Positions 7,204 to 14,933 of a stretch of DNA of 15,229 bases are shown one piece after another. The notes beneath the pieces are model-generated. The model searched no databases. It was not told where the DNA came from and was given only the letters and a program-made list of their open reading frames with translations. The stretch lies in contig JAOZTW010000045.1 of NCBI GenBank assembly GCA_029938985.1, positions 1-15,229 of the forward strand. The letters are read 5' to 3'. Source of the DNA: Bacteroidales bacterium (GTDB lineage: Bacteria; Bacteroidota; Bacteroidia; Bacteroidales; JAOZQN01). How positions within the stretch are numbered: position 1 is the stretch's first letter; each line of letters opens with the position of its first letter. A program made the translations under genes and the position numbers.

Positions 7204-7384
7204 GTTACTTTATCTAAAGTTGAAGTAAGTACCCATACAAAAGTTTTTACACATTTATATTTTTTTAATCTATTGGTTTATAATAACATAATTGAACCAT
7301 TGAATAATTGTATCATTCCTTAAGTTATCAGAAATACATATCTGCAACTACCAAAACAAAGTTTTTCATAAATAAGTGAATTTT

Positions 7385-7423
7385 AAGGTGTAAACCAATT
7401 CCTAATTCTTAATTCCTAATTTT
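7385..7423 (-). repeat. 3'-trailer repeat motif, copy 2
   Basis: On the minus strand this reads as the motif at 2117-2148 with 7 extra bases that duplicate an ATTAGGA unit. It begins 6 bases past the thiC stop codon, in the same gene-relative orientation as copy 1. Confidence 0.65.
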
Positions 7424-7429
7424 CAGATT

Positions 7430-9280
7430 CTATTTATATAATTCGCTTCCTTGCTTTCTAAAACTCTCAGCTTTATTTGCTAATTTTTCACCCAACTCCT
7501 TTTTCGAATATTTGTTTTGTTTTCCTGCCATCAATCTTAGTTCTTGAGTTGTTTTCATTGAGCAAAAATGCTCGCCACACATAGAACAATAAGGTGTTGA
7601 TTTATATCCCTCGTCATTTAATGTTTCATCATGAAATTCTAAAGCTTTTTCTGGGTCAAGAGCTAAATTGAATTGGTCTCTCCATCTAAATTCAAAACGA
7701 GCTTTACTAACAGCATTATCTCTAATTTGTGCCACAGGATGCCCTTTGGCTAAATCGGCGGCATGAGCAGCGAGTTTATAAGTTACCACACCTTCTCTAA
7801 CATCTTCTTTATTAGGTAATCCAAGATGTTCTTTTGGAGTAACATAACACAACATTGCTGTACCGTACCAAGCAATTTGAGCAGCACCAATTGCAGAAGT
7901 AATATGGTCGTAACCAGGTGCTATATCAGTAGTTAGCGGTCCTAATGTATAAAAAGGAGCGTCCAAACAATCTTTTATTTGCTTGTCCATATTTTCTTTT
8001 ATCATTTGCATAGGCACATGTCCAGGACCTTCAATTATCACTTGAACATCTTTTCGTCTCGCTATTTTTGTTAATTCTCCAAGTGCTTCTAATTCTGCAA
8101 ATTGAGCTTTATCGTTGGCATCGTATATTGAGCCAGGACGCAATCCATCGCCCAATGATATACCCACATCGTATTGTCCCAAAATATCACAAATATCCTC
8201 AAAATGAGTATATAAGAAATTTTCTTTATGATAATGCAACATCCATTTTGCCATTATTGAACCACCTCTCGAAACTATTCCTGTCATGCGACGAGCAGTC
8301 ATAGGTACATGATGCAACAACAAACCTGCATGAATAGTAAAATAATCTACTCCTTGTTCGGCTTGTTCAATAAGAGTGTCTTTGTATATTTCCCAATTAA
8401 GTTCTTCTACTTTGCCATTTACTTTTTCAAGAGTTTGATAAAGAGGAACTGTGCCAATTGGAACTGGCGAATTACGGATTATCCATTCACGAGTTTCATG
8501 AATATTCGCCCCTGTGGACAAATCCATTACCGTATCAGCTCCCCAACGAATTGCCCAAACCATTTTTTCAACCTCTTCGGCAATACTTGATGTTGTGGGA
8601 GAATTACCTATATTAGCATTTATTTTTACTAAGAAATTTCTACCAATTATCATTGGTTCAGTCTCTTGATGATTGATATTTGCAGGTAAAACGGCTCTAC
8701 CTTCTGCTATTTCTTTACAAACAAACTCTGGCGTAATATGTGTTTTTGGCATTTTGTGTCCAAAATTTTCACCAGCATGATGTTTTGTCAGTTCTTTATT
8801 ATAACTATCAATTTTTTGATTTTCTCTTATAGCAATATATTCCATTTCTGGCGTAATTATTCCCTGTTTGGCATAATGATATTGACTTACATTTTTGCCT
8901 TTTTTTGCTCTTAACGGTTTATGAATATGATTTTTAAACCTAATTTCATTCAAGTTATCATCTTCAAGCCGTTGTTTGCCGTATTCTGAACTCATTGCAG
9001 GTAATTCCTCCACATCGCCACGTTTCAAAATCCAATCTCTACGTATTTTTGGTAATCCTTCTGCAATATCAACATCATAATTAGGGTCTGTATATAGCCC
9101 CGATGTGTCGTAAACAGTTATATTTTCATTTACAATTTCATTTCCTGCAAAGTCTATAGTATTAGAAATATGTATTTCCCTCATTGCCACATCAATATTA
9201 TGTCTTTCACCTTTTACATAAACTTTTTTTGAACCTGGAAATTCTCTTTTTGTTATAATTTTATTAATTGAATTATTCAT
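7430..9280 (-). CDS. thiC: Phosphomethylpyrimidine synthase
   Basis: ThiC is a cytosolic radical-SAM enzyme. It converts aminoimidazole ribotide into hydroxymethylpyrimidine phosphate, the pyrimidine half of thiamin. The 616-residue length is that of full-length bacterial ThiC with its N-terminal domain (from about residue 10, FPGSKKVYVKG). The barrel carries recognisable family stretches such as MDLSTGANIHETREWI, DYFTIHAG, GISLGDGLRPGSIYDA, IEGPGHVPM and GPLTTDIAPGYDHITSAIGA. The C-terminal CSMCGEHFC gives the CxxCxxxxC cluster ligands at Cys565, Cys568 and Cys573. The ATG overlaps the thiS stop by one base (TAATG), and AGGAGG sits just before it inside thiS, so the two are translationally coupled. 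No further thi gene follows; the thiazole genes must be elsewhere. Confidence 0.98.
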   Translation of the reverse strand: MNNSINKIITKREFPGSKKVYVKGERHNIDVAMREIHISNTIDFAGNEIVNENITVYDTSGLYTDPNYDVDIAEGLPKIRRDWILKRGDVEELPAMSSEYGKQRLEDDNLNEIRFKNHIHKPLRAKKGKNVSQYHYAKQGIITPEMEYIAIRENQKIDSYNKELTKHHAGENFGHKMPKTHITPEFVCKEIAEGRAVLPANINHQETEPMIIGRNFLVKINANIGNSPTTSSIAEEVEKMVWAIRWGADTVMDLSTGANIHETREWIIRNSPVPIGTVPLYQTLEKVNGKVEELNWEIYKDTLIEQAEQGVDYFTIHAGLLLHHVPMTARRMTGIVSRGGSIMAKWMLHYHKENFLYTHFEDICDILGQYDVGISLGDGLRPGSIYDANDKAQFAELEALGELTKIARRKDVQVIIEGPGHVPMQMIKENMDKQIKDCLDAPFYTLGPLTTDIAPGYDHITSAIGAAQIAWYGTAMLCYVTPKEHLGLPNKEDVREGVVTYKLAAHAADLAKGHPVAQIRDNAVSKARFEFRWRDQFNLALDPEKALEFHDETLNDEGYKSTPYCSMCGEHFCSMKTTQELRLMAGKQNKYSKKELGEKLANKAESFRKQGSELYK

Positions 9281-9480
9281 TATCCTCCTTGTGTTGCTTT
9301 TATTATTAGAACTTTATCATTTTCTTTAAGTAAAAAAGTTTCCCATTCTGGTTTAGAAACCACAGAGTTATTTACTGCAACAGCAGTACCTTTACTGTTT
9401 TTTACTGTTTGCTCAATCAATTTCTTCAGACTTATTCCTTCTTCAAATTCTTTAATCTCACCGTTAATTTCTATTTTCAT
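9280..9480 (-). CDS. thiS: Sulfur carrier protein ThiS
   Basis: This 66-residue ubiquitin-like protein carries sulfur as a C-terminal thiocarboxylate for synthesis of the thiamin thiazole. The sequence starts MKIEINGE, has the beta-grasp pattern typical of ThiS (TAVAVNNSVVSKPEWE, then NDKVLIIKATQGG) and ends in the required Gly-Gly. It is the first gene of a two-gene unit with thiC, overlapping it by one base. The Gly-Gly codons GGA GGA form the core of the Shine-Dalgarno for thiC. Its partners ThiF/ThiG/ThiH are not in the window. A -7 box lies 42 bases upstream and the leader has no recognisable TPP riboswitch. Confidence 0.96.
   Translation of the reverse strand: MKIEINGEIKEFEEGISLKKLIEQTVKNSKGTAVAVNNSVVSKPEWETFLLKENDKVLIIKATQGG
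9283..9291 (-). promoter_or_regulatory. Strong Shine-Dalgarno for thiC inside thiS
   Basis: On the minus strand, AAGGAGGATAATG places AGGAGG 4 bases before the thiC ATG. The GGAGGA also encodes the catalytic C-terminal Gly-Gly of ThiS. Most other genes in the window lack a clear Shine-Dalgarno, so this one stands out and fixes the thiC start. Confidence 0.8.
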
Positions 9481-9521
9481 TATTTTTCTTTTAATAAAAT
9501 TTAAAATTAGAAAAAATAAAT

Positions 9522-9529
9522 CAAAGGTA
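9522..9529 (-). promoter_or_regulatory. Bacteroidota-type -7 box for thiS-thiC
   Basis: On the minus strand, TACCTTTG matches TAnnTTTG exactly. It lies 41 bases before the thiS ATG, giving a leader of roughly 35 bases. No good -33 TTG is visible at the usual distance. The short leader leaves no room for a TPP riboswitch. Confidence 0.5.
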
Positions 9530-9733
9530 TAATTATTTTTTATTTTAAAGAAATAATATGAGTTTATTTTGAAATAGGAGGGAGCAAATATATATAAATA
9601 TAAAATCTAATATGTTAAAATACAATTTGATACATGCTCAATTATTGGAAATAATTATGCACAAAAACAAGCATAATATATTAAGTTGCTAAATAAAAAA
9701 AAATTAAGCTACTCACATAATGTTTGACAATAA

Positions 9734-9772
9734 ATAACTGTTTGTGTGGCTTTATGTCACACAAACAGTTAT
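9734..9772 (-). terminator. Probable terminator of the barrel gene
   Basis: A 15-bp perfect stem (9734-9748 with 9758-9772, 9-base loop) carries the arms AACTGTTTGTGTG / CACACAAACAGTT. It lies 60 bases past the stop of the outer-membrane barrel gene. On the minus strand the bases that follow are AT-rich but not a pure T run, so termination strength is uncertain. Confidence 0.65.
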
Positions 9773-9832
9773 ATACAATTATTTGATAGATAGTAATATA
9801 TATTGAATTAAATTTAATATTAACAATTTTTT

Positions 9833-11152
9833 TTACTTTTCGCTTTTGAAAAAATTGGGTTTAAACGAAAACATTATCCAAGCAAAATTGTGCATTTTTG
9901 CATTACCGTCTCCAAACGAATATTTTACAAAATCATCGCTTGGCATAAATAGAGAATAACCAGCAATTAGTGTTATTTTTTTATCAAATTTATGCTTTAC
10001 AACTAAATCAAAATTATTACCTACTTCAGTAAATTCTGTTCCATCGGCTGTTGTTAAATTATTTTCTAACGAAATTAAATGTAATTGAAGAGAAACACTT
10101 GTAGTCTTCAGAAGCTTTAAATCGGCTTTTACATTAATGTCGTTCAAACCAAGACCTTTTCCAAAAAGTTTTAAGTGCATATCTGTGTTTCCAAAAAATT
10201 TGTGAGCACCAGCATAAGGAGTTATAAAAGCCTTGTTGTCATCGCCTTTACCATCGTTTCCTGAATAACTGTCGTAACCAATCCCTATTTTATATTTTTT
10301 TACAATATTGTAAGAAATGTTTGCAGTGTACATCATACCAGCATAGTTGCCTTTTAGGCTTTCTAATTCTCCCATTTGCATGTAAAAACTTCCATTAAAA
10401 GTAAGACCCCCTAATTTTAAAACAGGATTAAGTCCAACTGTATTTCTGTAATATGTAGAGTCTTGTTTGCCATTTGCCAATATGTCATCTGATTCCATTC
10501 CTTCGTAAAGGTCGGTTACATTAATTGTTATATTTTTTCCGAATGATTTTGAAATATTTATAAAACCGAGTGTACTAAATGGTGTGGCTTGCCCTGGCAT
10601 ATCTACCGAATTTAAAGAAAAACCCAAGTCCCATTTTATACCCATATTTTTATTTCTACACTGAAAATTAACTGCATCATGTGAAGCCGCTTGATGTAGC
10701 CAGTCTTTGTTCCACATCAGTCTTGCATCTGCAAATTTTAGTTCTTGTCGCCCAATTTTTATACCAAGAACTTGTTCTGGTTTGTTAATAAATTTATACA
10801 TTGCCCACGCCTCATGAACTGCCAATCCGTTGCCGTAAGTACTACTCCAAATTTTATCTACATTTTTATTTTCTCCAAACATTCTTACATCTTGAAAACT
10901 AAATTTTGCTTCCATTTTTTTGTTGTCGTAGTAAGTTGTTATTCTTGCACGCTGTCCTATACTATTAAAACTGTGCGTATTCTCACCAACTAACACATTT
11001 CTTCCGCCAAAAGATGGTGATGATTCAAATCTACTTCTAAATTCGCCATCAATTTTAAATGTTGTTACTTCTTTTTTTTCTTCTTCTTGTGCAAACAAAG
11101 ATGTAGCAACTAAGAAGATAATAACTGTAAATAATAATTTATTCATTTTCAT
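9833..11152 (-). CDS. Alginate-export-like outer-membrane beta-barrel protein
   Basis: This 439-residue protein has a signal peptide (about 1-21, VATSLFA before QEEE) followed by a chain of alternating amphipathic strands and a C-terminal strand ending WIMFSFKPNFF, the kind of terminal aromatic strand that directs barrel assembly. Residues 133-150 read IGRQELKFADARLMWNKD and continue WLHQAASHDAV, which resembles the conserved GRQEL...D.R..G..DW.Q...S.D signature of the alginate-export (AlgE-like) porin family. In Bacteroidota these proteins are widespread and seldom linked to alginate, so the solute that crosses is unknown. The gene is followed by a hairpin terminator and preceded by about 435 bases of palindromic elements; it is probably monocistronic. 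No TAnnTTTG box was found upstream. Confidence 0.8.
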   Translation of the reverse strand: MKMNKLLFTVIIFLVATSLFAQEEEKKEVTTFKIDGEFRSRFESSPSFGGRNVLVGENTHSFNSIGQRARITTYYDNKKMEAKFSFQDVRMFGENKNVDKIWSSTYGNGLAVHEAWAMYKFINKPEQVLGIKIGRQELKFADARLMWNKDWLHQAASHDAVNFQCRNKNMGIKWDLGFSLNSVDMPGQATPFSTLGFINISKSFGKNITINVTDLYEGMESDDILANGKQDSTYYRNTVGLNPVLKLGGLTFNGSFYMQMGELESLKGNYAGMMYTANISYNIVKKYKIGIGYDSYSGNDGKGDDNKAFITPYAGAHKFFGNTDMHLKLFGKGLGLNDINVKADLKLLKTTSVSLQLHLISLENNLTTADGTEFTEVGNNFDLVVKHKFDKKITLIAGYSLFMPSDDFVKYSFGDGNAKMHNFAWIMFSFKPNFFKSEK

Positions 11153-11587
11153 TATAATAAAATTTATTTGTTTATTAAAACATTTTAAAAAAATTATAAA
11201 ATTTGTAAAAATCAGTATTTTTGGCGTTTTTCATAAGTATAAAGTACAAGACATATTTATTTTTTAAATACCGCAGTTTACTTATTGTAAATGAGGATTT
11301 TAAAACAATCAAAATAACCCAGTAATTTGCATTTATGAAAAATGCCGTATTTTTTTAGTTTTCATACTTTCTTACAAATAGTTTCTATGAAAAACACTGA
11401 TTTTAAATTGTTAATTTTTATATATCTAATTTTTCAATTAAGTAGGTAATCGTATATAAACGACACTTTTCTATAGGCTATTTTTGTATTAGGCAAGGCG
11501 TAAAATATTTGCATATGGTAATCTTTTACAACGAAGCATAATGATAGAATTGACCTTAAAAAGTGTCGTTTATATATGATTAACTAC
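11153..11587. other. Gene-free region made largely of palindromic elements
   Basis: About 435 bases lie between the barrel gene and the polytopic membrane protein gene. They hold the family-1 copy B (11223-11346) and the different element 11440-11589. A short outer inverted repeat, AAAATCAGT / ACTGATTTT (11207-11215 and 11396-11404), encloses copy B. No coding frame is seen. Confidence 0.7.
11223..11346 (+). repeat. Palindromic MITE-like element, family 1, copy B
   Basis: The ends pair as GGCGTTTTTCATAA and TTATGAAAAATGCC. The element aligns nearly without gaps with copy A (2947-3067 read on the minus strand). Both start GGCGTTTTTCA. Both have the asymmetric centre, here 11275-11301, which in copy A corresponds to 3015 down to 2990 with one 1-base gap and two or three substitutions. 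Both keep a central small hairpin with TTTAC / GTAAA arms. Copy B has lost perfect pairing in the middle of its arms and so looks older. Confidence 0.72.
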
Positions 11588-11589
11588 TT
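11440..11589. repeat. Palindromic MITE-like element with 31-bp ends
   Basis: Inverted ends of 31 bases (11440-11470 and 11559-11589) match at 29 positions and contain TATATAAACGACACTTTT. The 88-base interior has its own imperfect palindrome (AGGCAAGGCGTAAAA with TTTTACAACGAAGC). The right end covers the first two plus-strand bases of the stop codon of the membrane protein gene (11588-11590). No coding capacity. It could act as a terminator for that gene. Confidence 0.75.
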
Positions 11590-12757
11590 ACTTATTGTTT
11601 ATCAATTTAATTATAAATTTAAAGAAATAAAAAACAGTCAATATTTGTACGAAAAGAAAAGGTATAAATGAAATATAATAAGCTAATGTAAATTTGTCAA
11701 TAATATGATTTTTCACAAGCCCAAGATGTATAAAAAACATTCCGAAAACAAAAAATGCAACTCCTGGACAGATTAAGCCCAAACTGCCAACACTCTTTTT
11801 TGCTCCCACTACAAACTCCTTAAAATAACCGTTACGCTTCATTATAACATAACCAAAAAATGCAGTCAAAATTTGTAACGAAACAATAATAGAAGTCAAT
11901 ACAAAAAATGAGGAATATGAAATATTACCTTCCATGTGGTGGTCTATTCCAAACATAATTCTCACAAGCGTAATGCCTATTAGTGTTAAAATTGGTATTA
12001 CTATCCAAATAGTTGGTGAGGTCTCTTGGTCTATGCCATATTTTAGTATTCCTCTAAAATTTAAAATCAATTTTGATATTAATACAATAACTGCGAGTGA
12101 GACAAAAAATATAGCAAAAAATAATCCTATCGCATTGATAGTTAAATTATGGCTCATCGCACCCGAACCAGCAAAACCAACGGATATCATAGTAAATGCA
12201 AAAACAGAAAGTAATTGACTTAAATTATTAGTATTTATATAATTTAAATCGCCAGTTAAAATAATTCGGAACATTTGTTTTGCAAAAATAGACAAAGCAT
12301 ATAGACCAACCGCCATAAAACCCAACAAAGCAAAAGGGAAAAGATATTCAACACCAGTCCATAAATTAGGAACAAATACTGCTCCTATTACAAACAAAAC
12401 ATTAATACTCATCGCCAAAGTCAAAGGAATTGCCATTAAGCTCATTCCAGAAACTGAAGATTTCAAATTGTTGTAATTTTCGGTAGTTTTGAAATATCTA
12501 AACCACAACAAATTTTTGAACAGTAAAACATAATGTGTAACTGCAAAAAATAAAATAAACAAACTAACCAGAACAGTTAAGAAAGATGCAAAATTTCCTT
12601 TACTTATCACATCTAATAACTGTTCAAAAATAACTAAGGGGGTCTCTTTATGTGGTATCATGTATTGTAAATACATAAAAAAAGAAATTGATAAACCGCC
12701 CGCACCTAAAGAAGCCAAAAAATACAAAGGGTTGTAATTGTTTTTAATACTATTCAT
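11588..12757 (-). CDS. Polytopic inner-membrane protein, possible TDT/SLAC1-like or TsoY-type transporter
   Basis: This 389-residue, highly hydrophobic protein has about ten predicted membrane spans and no soluble domain. It begins with NPLYFLASLGAGGLSISFF, then a short PHKETP loop. I see a loose likeness to tellurite-resistance/dicarboxylate (TDT/SLAC1) transporters, and from memory to a family labelled TsoY that includes selenoproteins; neither is certain. There is one cysteine in the whole protein, Cys330, in the motif GLICPGVAFFVFGMFF near the C-terminus. If the TsoY relation holds, that would be a candidate for a Cys-for-Sec site. No signal peptide is needed. The stop codon coincides with the end of an inverted-repeat element (11440-11589). 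The VWA gene upstream ends at its own terminator, so this gene is probably transcribed alone. Substrate unknown. Confidence 0.75.
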   Translation of the reverse strand: MNSIKNNYNPLYFLASLGAGGLSISFFMYLQYMIPHKETPLVIFEQLLDVISKGNFASFLTVLVSLFILFFAVTHYVLLFKNLLWFRYFKTTENYNNLKSSVSGMSLMAIPLTLAMSINVLFVIGAVFVPNLWTGVEYLFPFALLGFMAVGLYALSIFAKQMFRIILTGDLNYINTNNLSQLLSVFAFTMISVGFAGSGAMSHNLTINAIGLFFAIFFVSLAVIVLISKLILNFRGILKYGIDQETSPTIWIVIPILTLIGITLVRIMFGIDHHMEGNISYSSFFVLTSIIVSLQILTAFFGYVIMKRNGYFKEFVVGAKKSVGSLGLICPGVAFFVFGMFFIHLGLVKNHIIDKFTLAYYISFIPFLFVQILTVFYFFKFIIKLINNK

Positions 12758-12822
12758 TTTAAATAAATTTTAAATTAATAATTAAATATATCAAAAAACA
12801 ATTATCAAAAAACATACCATAT

Positions 12823-12842
12823 ATATCTATATATATAGATAT
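12823..12842. repeat. 20-bp perfect AT-rich palindrome
   Basis: ATATCTATAT is followed by its exact reverse complement. It lies 66 bases before the membrane protein start codon, a position that would suit an operator or leader hairpin. In such AT-rich DNA it may have no function. Confidence 0.45.
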
Positions 12843-12978
12843 GTTATTTTAATGGTTTTGTATGTCAAAATGTCTGTTTATTATGTGTTTTTGTCAAGTA
12901 ATTGATCTGTGTTTGTGAAAAAGTCTTAATTAATCCAATGTGGGTAGCCAAACATACTAATAATAAAAAATTGCAAAC

Positions 12979-13020
12979 AAAAATAGTCTGAATTCTAATA
13001 AATATTAAAATTCAGACTAT
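12979..13020 (-). terminator. Intrinsic terminator of the VWA gene
   Basis: A 12-bp perfect stem (12983-12994 with 13009-13020, arm ATAGTCTGAATT) continues into further pairing after one mismatch (12996-13000 with 13003-13007). On the minus strand it is followed by a short T run. It lies about 60 bases past the VWA stop. Confidence 0.8.
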
Positions 13021-13049
13021 CAAAAATGGTATTTTAAGTTAGGCACATC

Positions 13050-13078
13050 AATTATTTATTTTAATATGCCTTAAGTAT
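13050..13078 (+). repeat. 29-bp dispersed repeat, copy 2
   Basis: This is identical to 30-58. It lies 4 bases past the VWA stop codon and before the terminator, so it is part of the 3' end of that mRNA. Confidence 0.75.
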
Positions 13079-13082
13079 CTTG

Positions 13083-14933
13083 TTATCTCACAAGCATTAT
13101 TTTTCCGCTAATCCATTGTTTTCCCATAGGATACCTTATTAAATATATTCCAGAAGCGTAATTGCTTAAATCGGCTCTTACTGCTTCGTCTGGCTCAATA
13201 TTTTCTATTACCTGTATTACTTTACCACTTAAATCACTAATATATAATTGTTCTATTTCTTTGTTTGCTACAATATTTATAATTCCAGTGGTAGGATTTG
13301 GATAATAATTCCAATGTAGCTCCACAACATCATCTATTACTGTGGTTTCAGTTGGATTTTCTGTATTAGTAGTATCAATATCGCTTGGTATAACAACGAG
13401 AGAATCAGGTAGATTAACTCCTAAATCCGCAATTATTTGTTCATTATCAGGCATATAAGTATATGATTTAATTATTCTTACCAACAAATCATTTAACACC
13501 TCAGTCTGGTATTCGTTGGTAGATGGTTTTATATGCGAATCTCCAATTGAACTACAATCGGTTAAGAAAGTATAAGTACCATTAGTTGCCAAAGCAACAC
13601 ATCTCATAATGTATTCGGTATATTTATCTGCTCCACTACCAACAATTGGTACTATTCTAATTCCCTTTTCTGCGGCCTGCTTACTAAGAGTTCTCATTTT
13701 TTCTTGCACTTCTGGTGTACTATGAGGAGGAGCATCAAGAACGAGAAACAGTATTTTAGTGCGTGTTTCGTCATTCCAGCTCAAATTATTAATAGCCACT
13801 TCAAGAGCCACATCTACTGCTTCGGGGTGGTCGCCTCCACCATCTGCATTATGTTCGTTGGTGTATGCAATTGATTCGGATAAAACACGTGTAAAATCTT
13901 GTGATTCGGTTAAATAGGCATCTCCTTCGTCTCTAAAAAAAACATTTGCAAAACGCAAATTTAATGAACTACTAAATTCTTTGGCTTGAAAAATAACGTC
14001 ATTAATGTCAAATTTAAGATAATCTATTTCGTCTTGCATACTTCCAGTGGCATCTACAACAATTGCAATATCAACATTTTGAGATTTAATGTATTCGGTG
14101 TTTAACACCAAAGTATTAATTCCTTTACTGATTGTTTTGGCTTTATCAACAGAAGTAATTAATCCATTGTAGTTTATATGAATAGATGCTCCTTTTATTT
14201 TTGATGAATTTTCATGTTGCAAATTACCCCACAATTCTGCTTTGCCTGTATTGTCAGTTCGGCTTGTGTAAATTGTTTTCCCCTTTTCAATAAGTTCAAC
14301 TTTTGCATTTGCCAGCGGTAATCCGTCTTGATTTGTTAATTGCAAAGAATAACGTTCTGTTGGCGAGAAATTCCAATATTCTTGTTTTGAAGATAATTCT
14401 GATTTAGTCAATTCATTCCAAAGATTCCATTTACTAAAATCATTGATCTCTCCAGCAGTTAGTTTCCCTTTTTTTTCTGTATCTTTCTTTTTAGACTTTC
14501 CCCACATATTTGAAGTTAAAACACTTTCAAATGAGCTATAACTTCTTTCAGTAAAAGCTTCTTCATAACTTGCCATTTTTTTTGCAGAATACTTACTTCC
14601 TTCGTCTTCGGTCATAGTAAAATCTGATTTTTCATCCGATTTAACTGTTATATTTTGAACTACCGTCTCGTAACCAGCATATTTAATTTCGCAACGATAG
14701 TTTCCTTTATCTAAATCCACTTTAAAGTCCCCATTTTTATCAGCCAGCACATTTGCTACAAGCGAGTCGTTTCTGTAAATATCAACATTGGCATATCCTA
14801 AATCTCGAGAATCTGATTCCATTGAACGAGTTTTTGAACCTACATTTCCAGAAATTGATTGTCCATAAACAGTTAAAGAACACACACATAATATAAATAT
14901 TGATAATTGTTTTATTAGATTTACTTTTTTCAT
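13083..14933 (-). CDS. Secreted VWA-domain protein with T9SS sorting domain
   Basis: This 616-residue protein enters the periplasm by its signal peptide (about 1-25, cleavage near VYGQ/S). It should then cross the outer membrane by the type IX system, because residues about 543-616 have the T9SS type A layout: YYPNPTTGIINI, LYISDLSGKVI, YASGIYLIRY and a final KIMLVR. Between these lie a carboxypeptidase-regulatory-like domain (about 27-107), a less familiar charged segment (about 112-190) with KLTAGEINDFSKWNLW, a second Ig-like beta domain (about 193-276), and a VWA domain (about 287-490). The metal site reads D294-A-T-G-S298, with GGGDHPEA (365-372) and DAPPH (400-404), as in bacterial VWA proteins of the GGGD/DAPPH type. 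The likely role is metal-dependent binding at the cell surface; the ligand is unknown. A terminator follows; no partner gene is adjacent. Confidence 0.88.
   Translation of the reverse strand: MKKVNLIKQLSIFILCVCSLTVYGQSISGNVGSKTRSMESDSRDLGYANVDIYRNDSLVANVLADKNGDFKVDLDKGNYRCEIKYAGYETVVQNITVKSDEKSDFTMTEDEGSKYSAKKMASYEEAFTERSYSSFESVLTSNMWGKSKKKDTEKKGKLTAGEINDFSKWNLWNELTKSELSSKQEYWNFSPTERYSLQLTNQDGLPLANAKVELIEKGKTIYTSRTDNTGKAELWGNLQHENSSKIKGASIHINYNGLITSVDKAKTISKGINTLVLNTEYIKSQNVDIAIVVDATGSMQDEIDYLKFDINDVIFQAKEFSSSLNLRFANVFFRDEGDAYLTESQDFTRVLSESIAYTNEHNADGGGDHPEAVDVALEVAINNLSWNDETRTKILFLVLDAPPHSTPEVQEKMRTLSKQAAEKGIRIVPIVGSGADKYTEYIMRCVALATNGTYTFLTDCSSIGDSHIKPSTNEYQTEVLNDLLVRIIKSYTYMPDNEQIIADLGVNLPDSLVVIPSDIDTTNTENPTETTVIDDVVELHWNYYPNPTTGIINIVANKEIEQLYISDLSGKVIQVIENIEPDEAVRADLSNYASGIYLIRYPMGKQWISGKIMLVR

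Larger units (their letters stand above)
6659..7429. other. Gene-free region between convergent operons
   Basis: About 770 bases lie between the convergent flotillin and thiC genes. Beyond the flotillin terminator there are two abutting palindromic elements (6775-6963 and 6962-7203) and, next to thiC, a copy of the 3'-trailer motif. The stretch 7222-7384 shows nothing I recognise. No open frame with credible coding content is seen on either strand. Confidence 0.7.
9481..9832. other. Intergenic region between the barrel gene and thiS
   Basis: About 350 AT-rich bases hold a terminator of the barrel gene (9734-9772), a short hairpin with arms ATTATGC/GCATAAT (9654-9660 and 9671-9677), and the thiS promoter box. 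I looked on the minus strand for the conserved TPP-riboswitch segments (CTGAGA, the ACC-type loop, the GAACCTGA stretch) and found none. No gene is seen. Confidence 0.65.
12758..13082. other. Intergenic region with AT palindrome, terminator and dispersed repeat
   Basis: About 325 bases lie between two minus-strand genes. From right to left they hold the 29-bp repeat copy 2, the VWA terminator, and a 20-bp AT palindrome close to the start of the membrane protein gene. No gene and no TAnnTTTG box are seen. Confidence 0.65.

Noticed and set aside
8309..8590. 93-codon plus-strand open frame within thiC
   Set aside because: It lies antisense to conserved thiC sequence and has no recognisable features.
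9481..9832. TPP riboswitch upstream of thiS
   Set aside because: The conserved CTGAGA and GAACCTGA-type segments were not found on the minus strand, and the -7 box leaves too short a leader.
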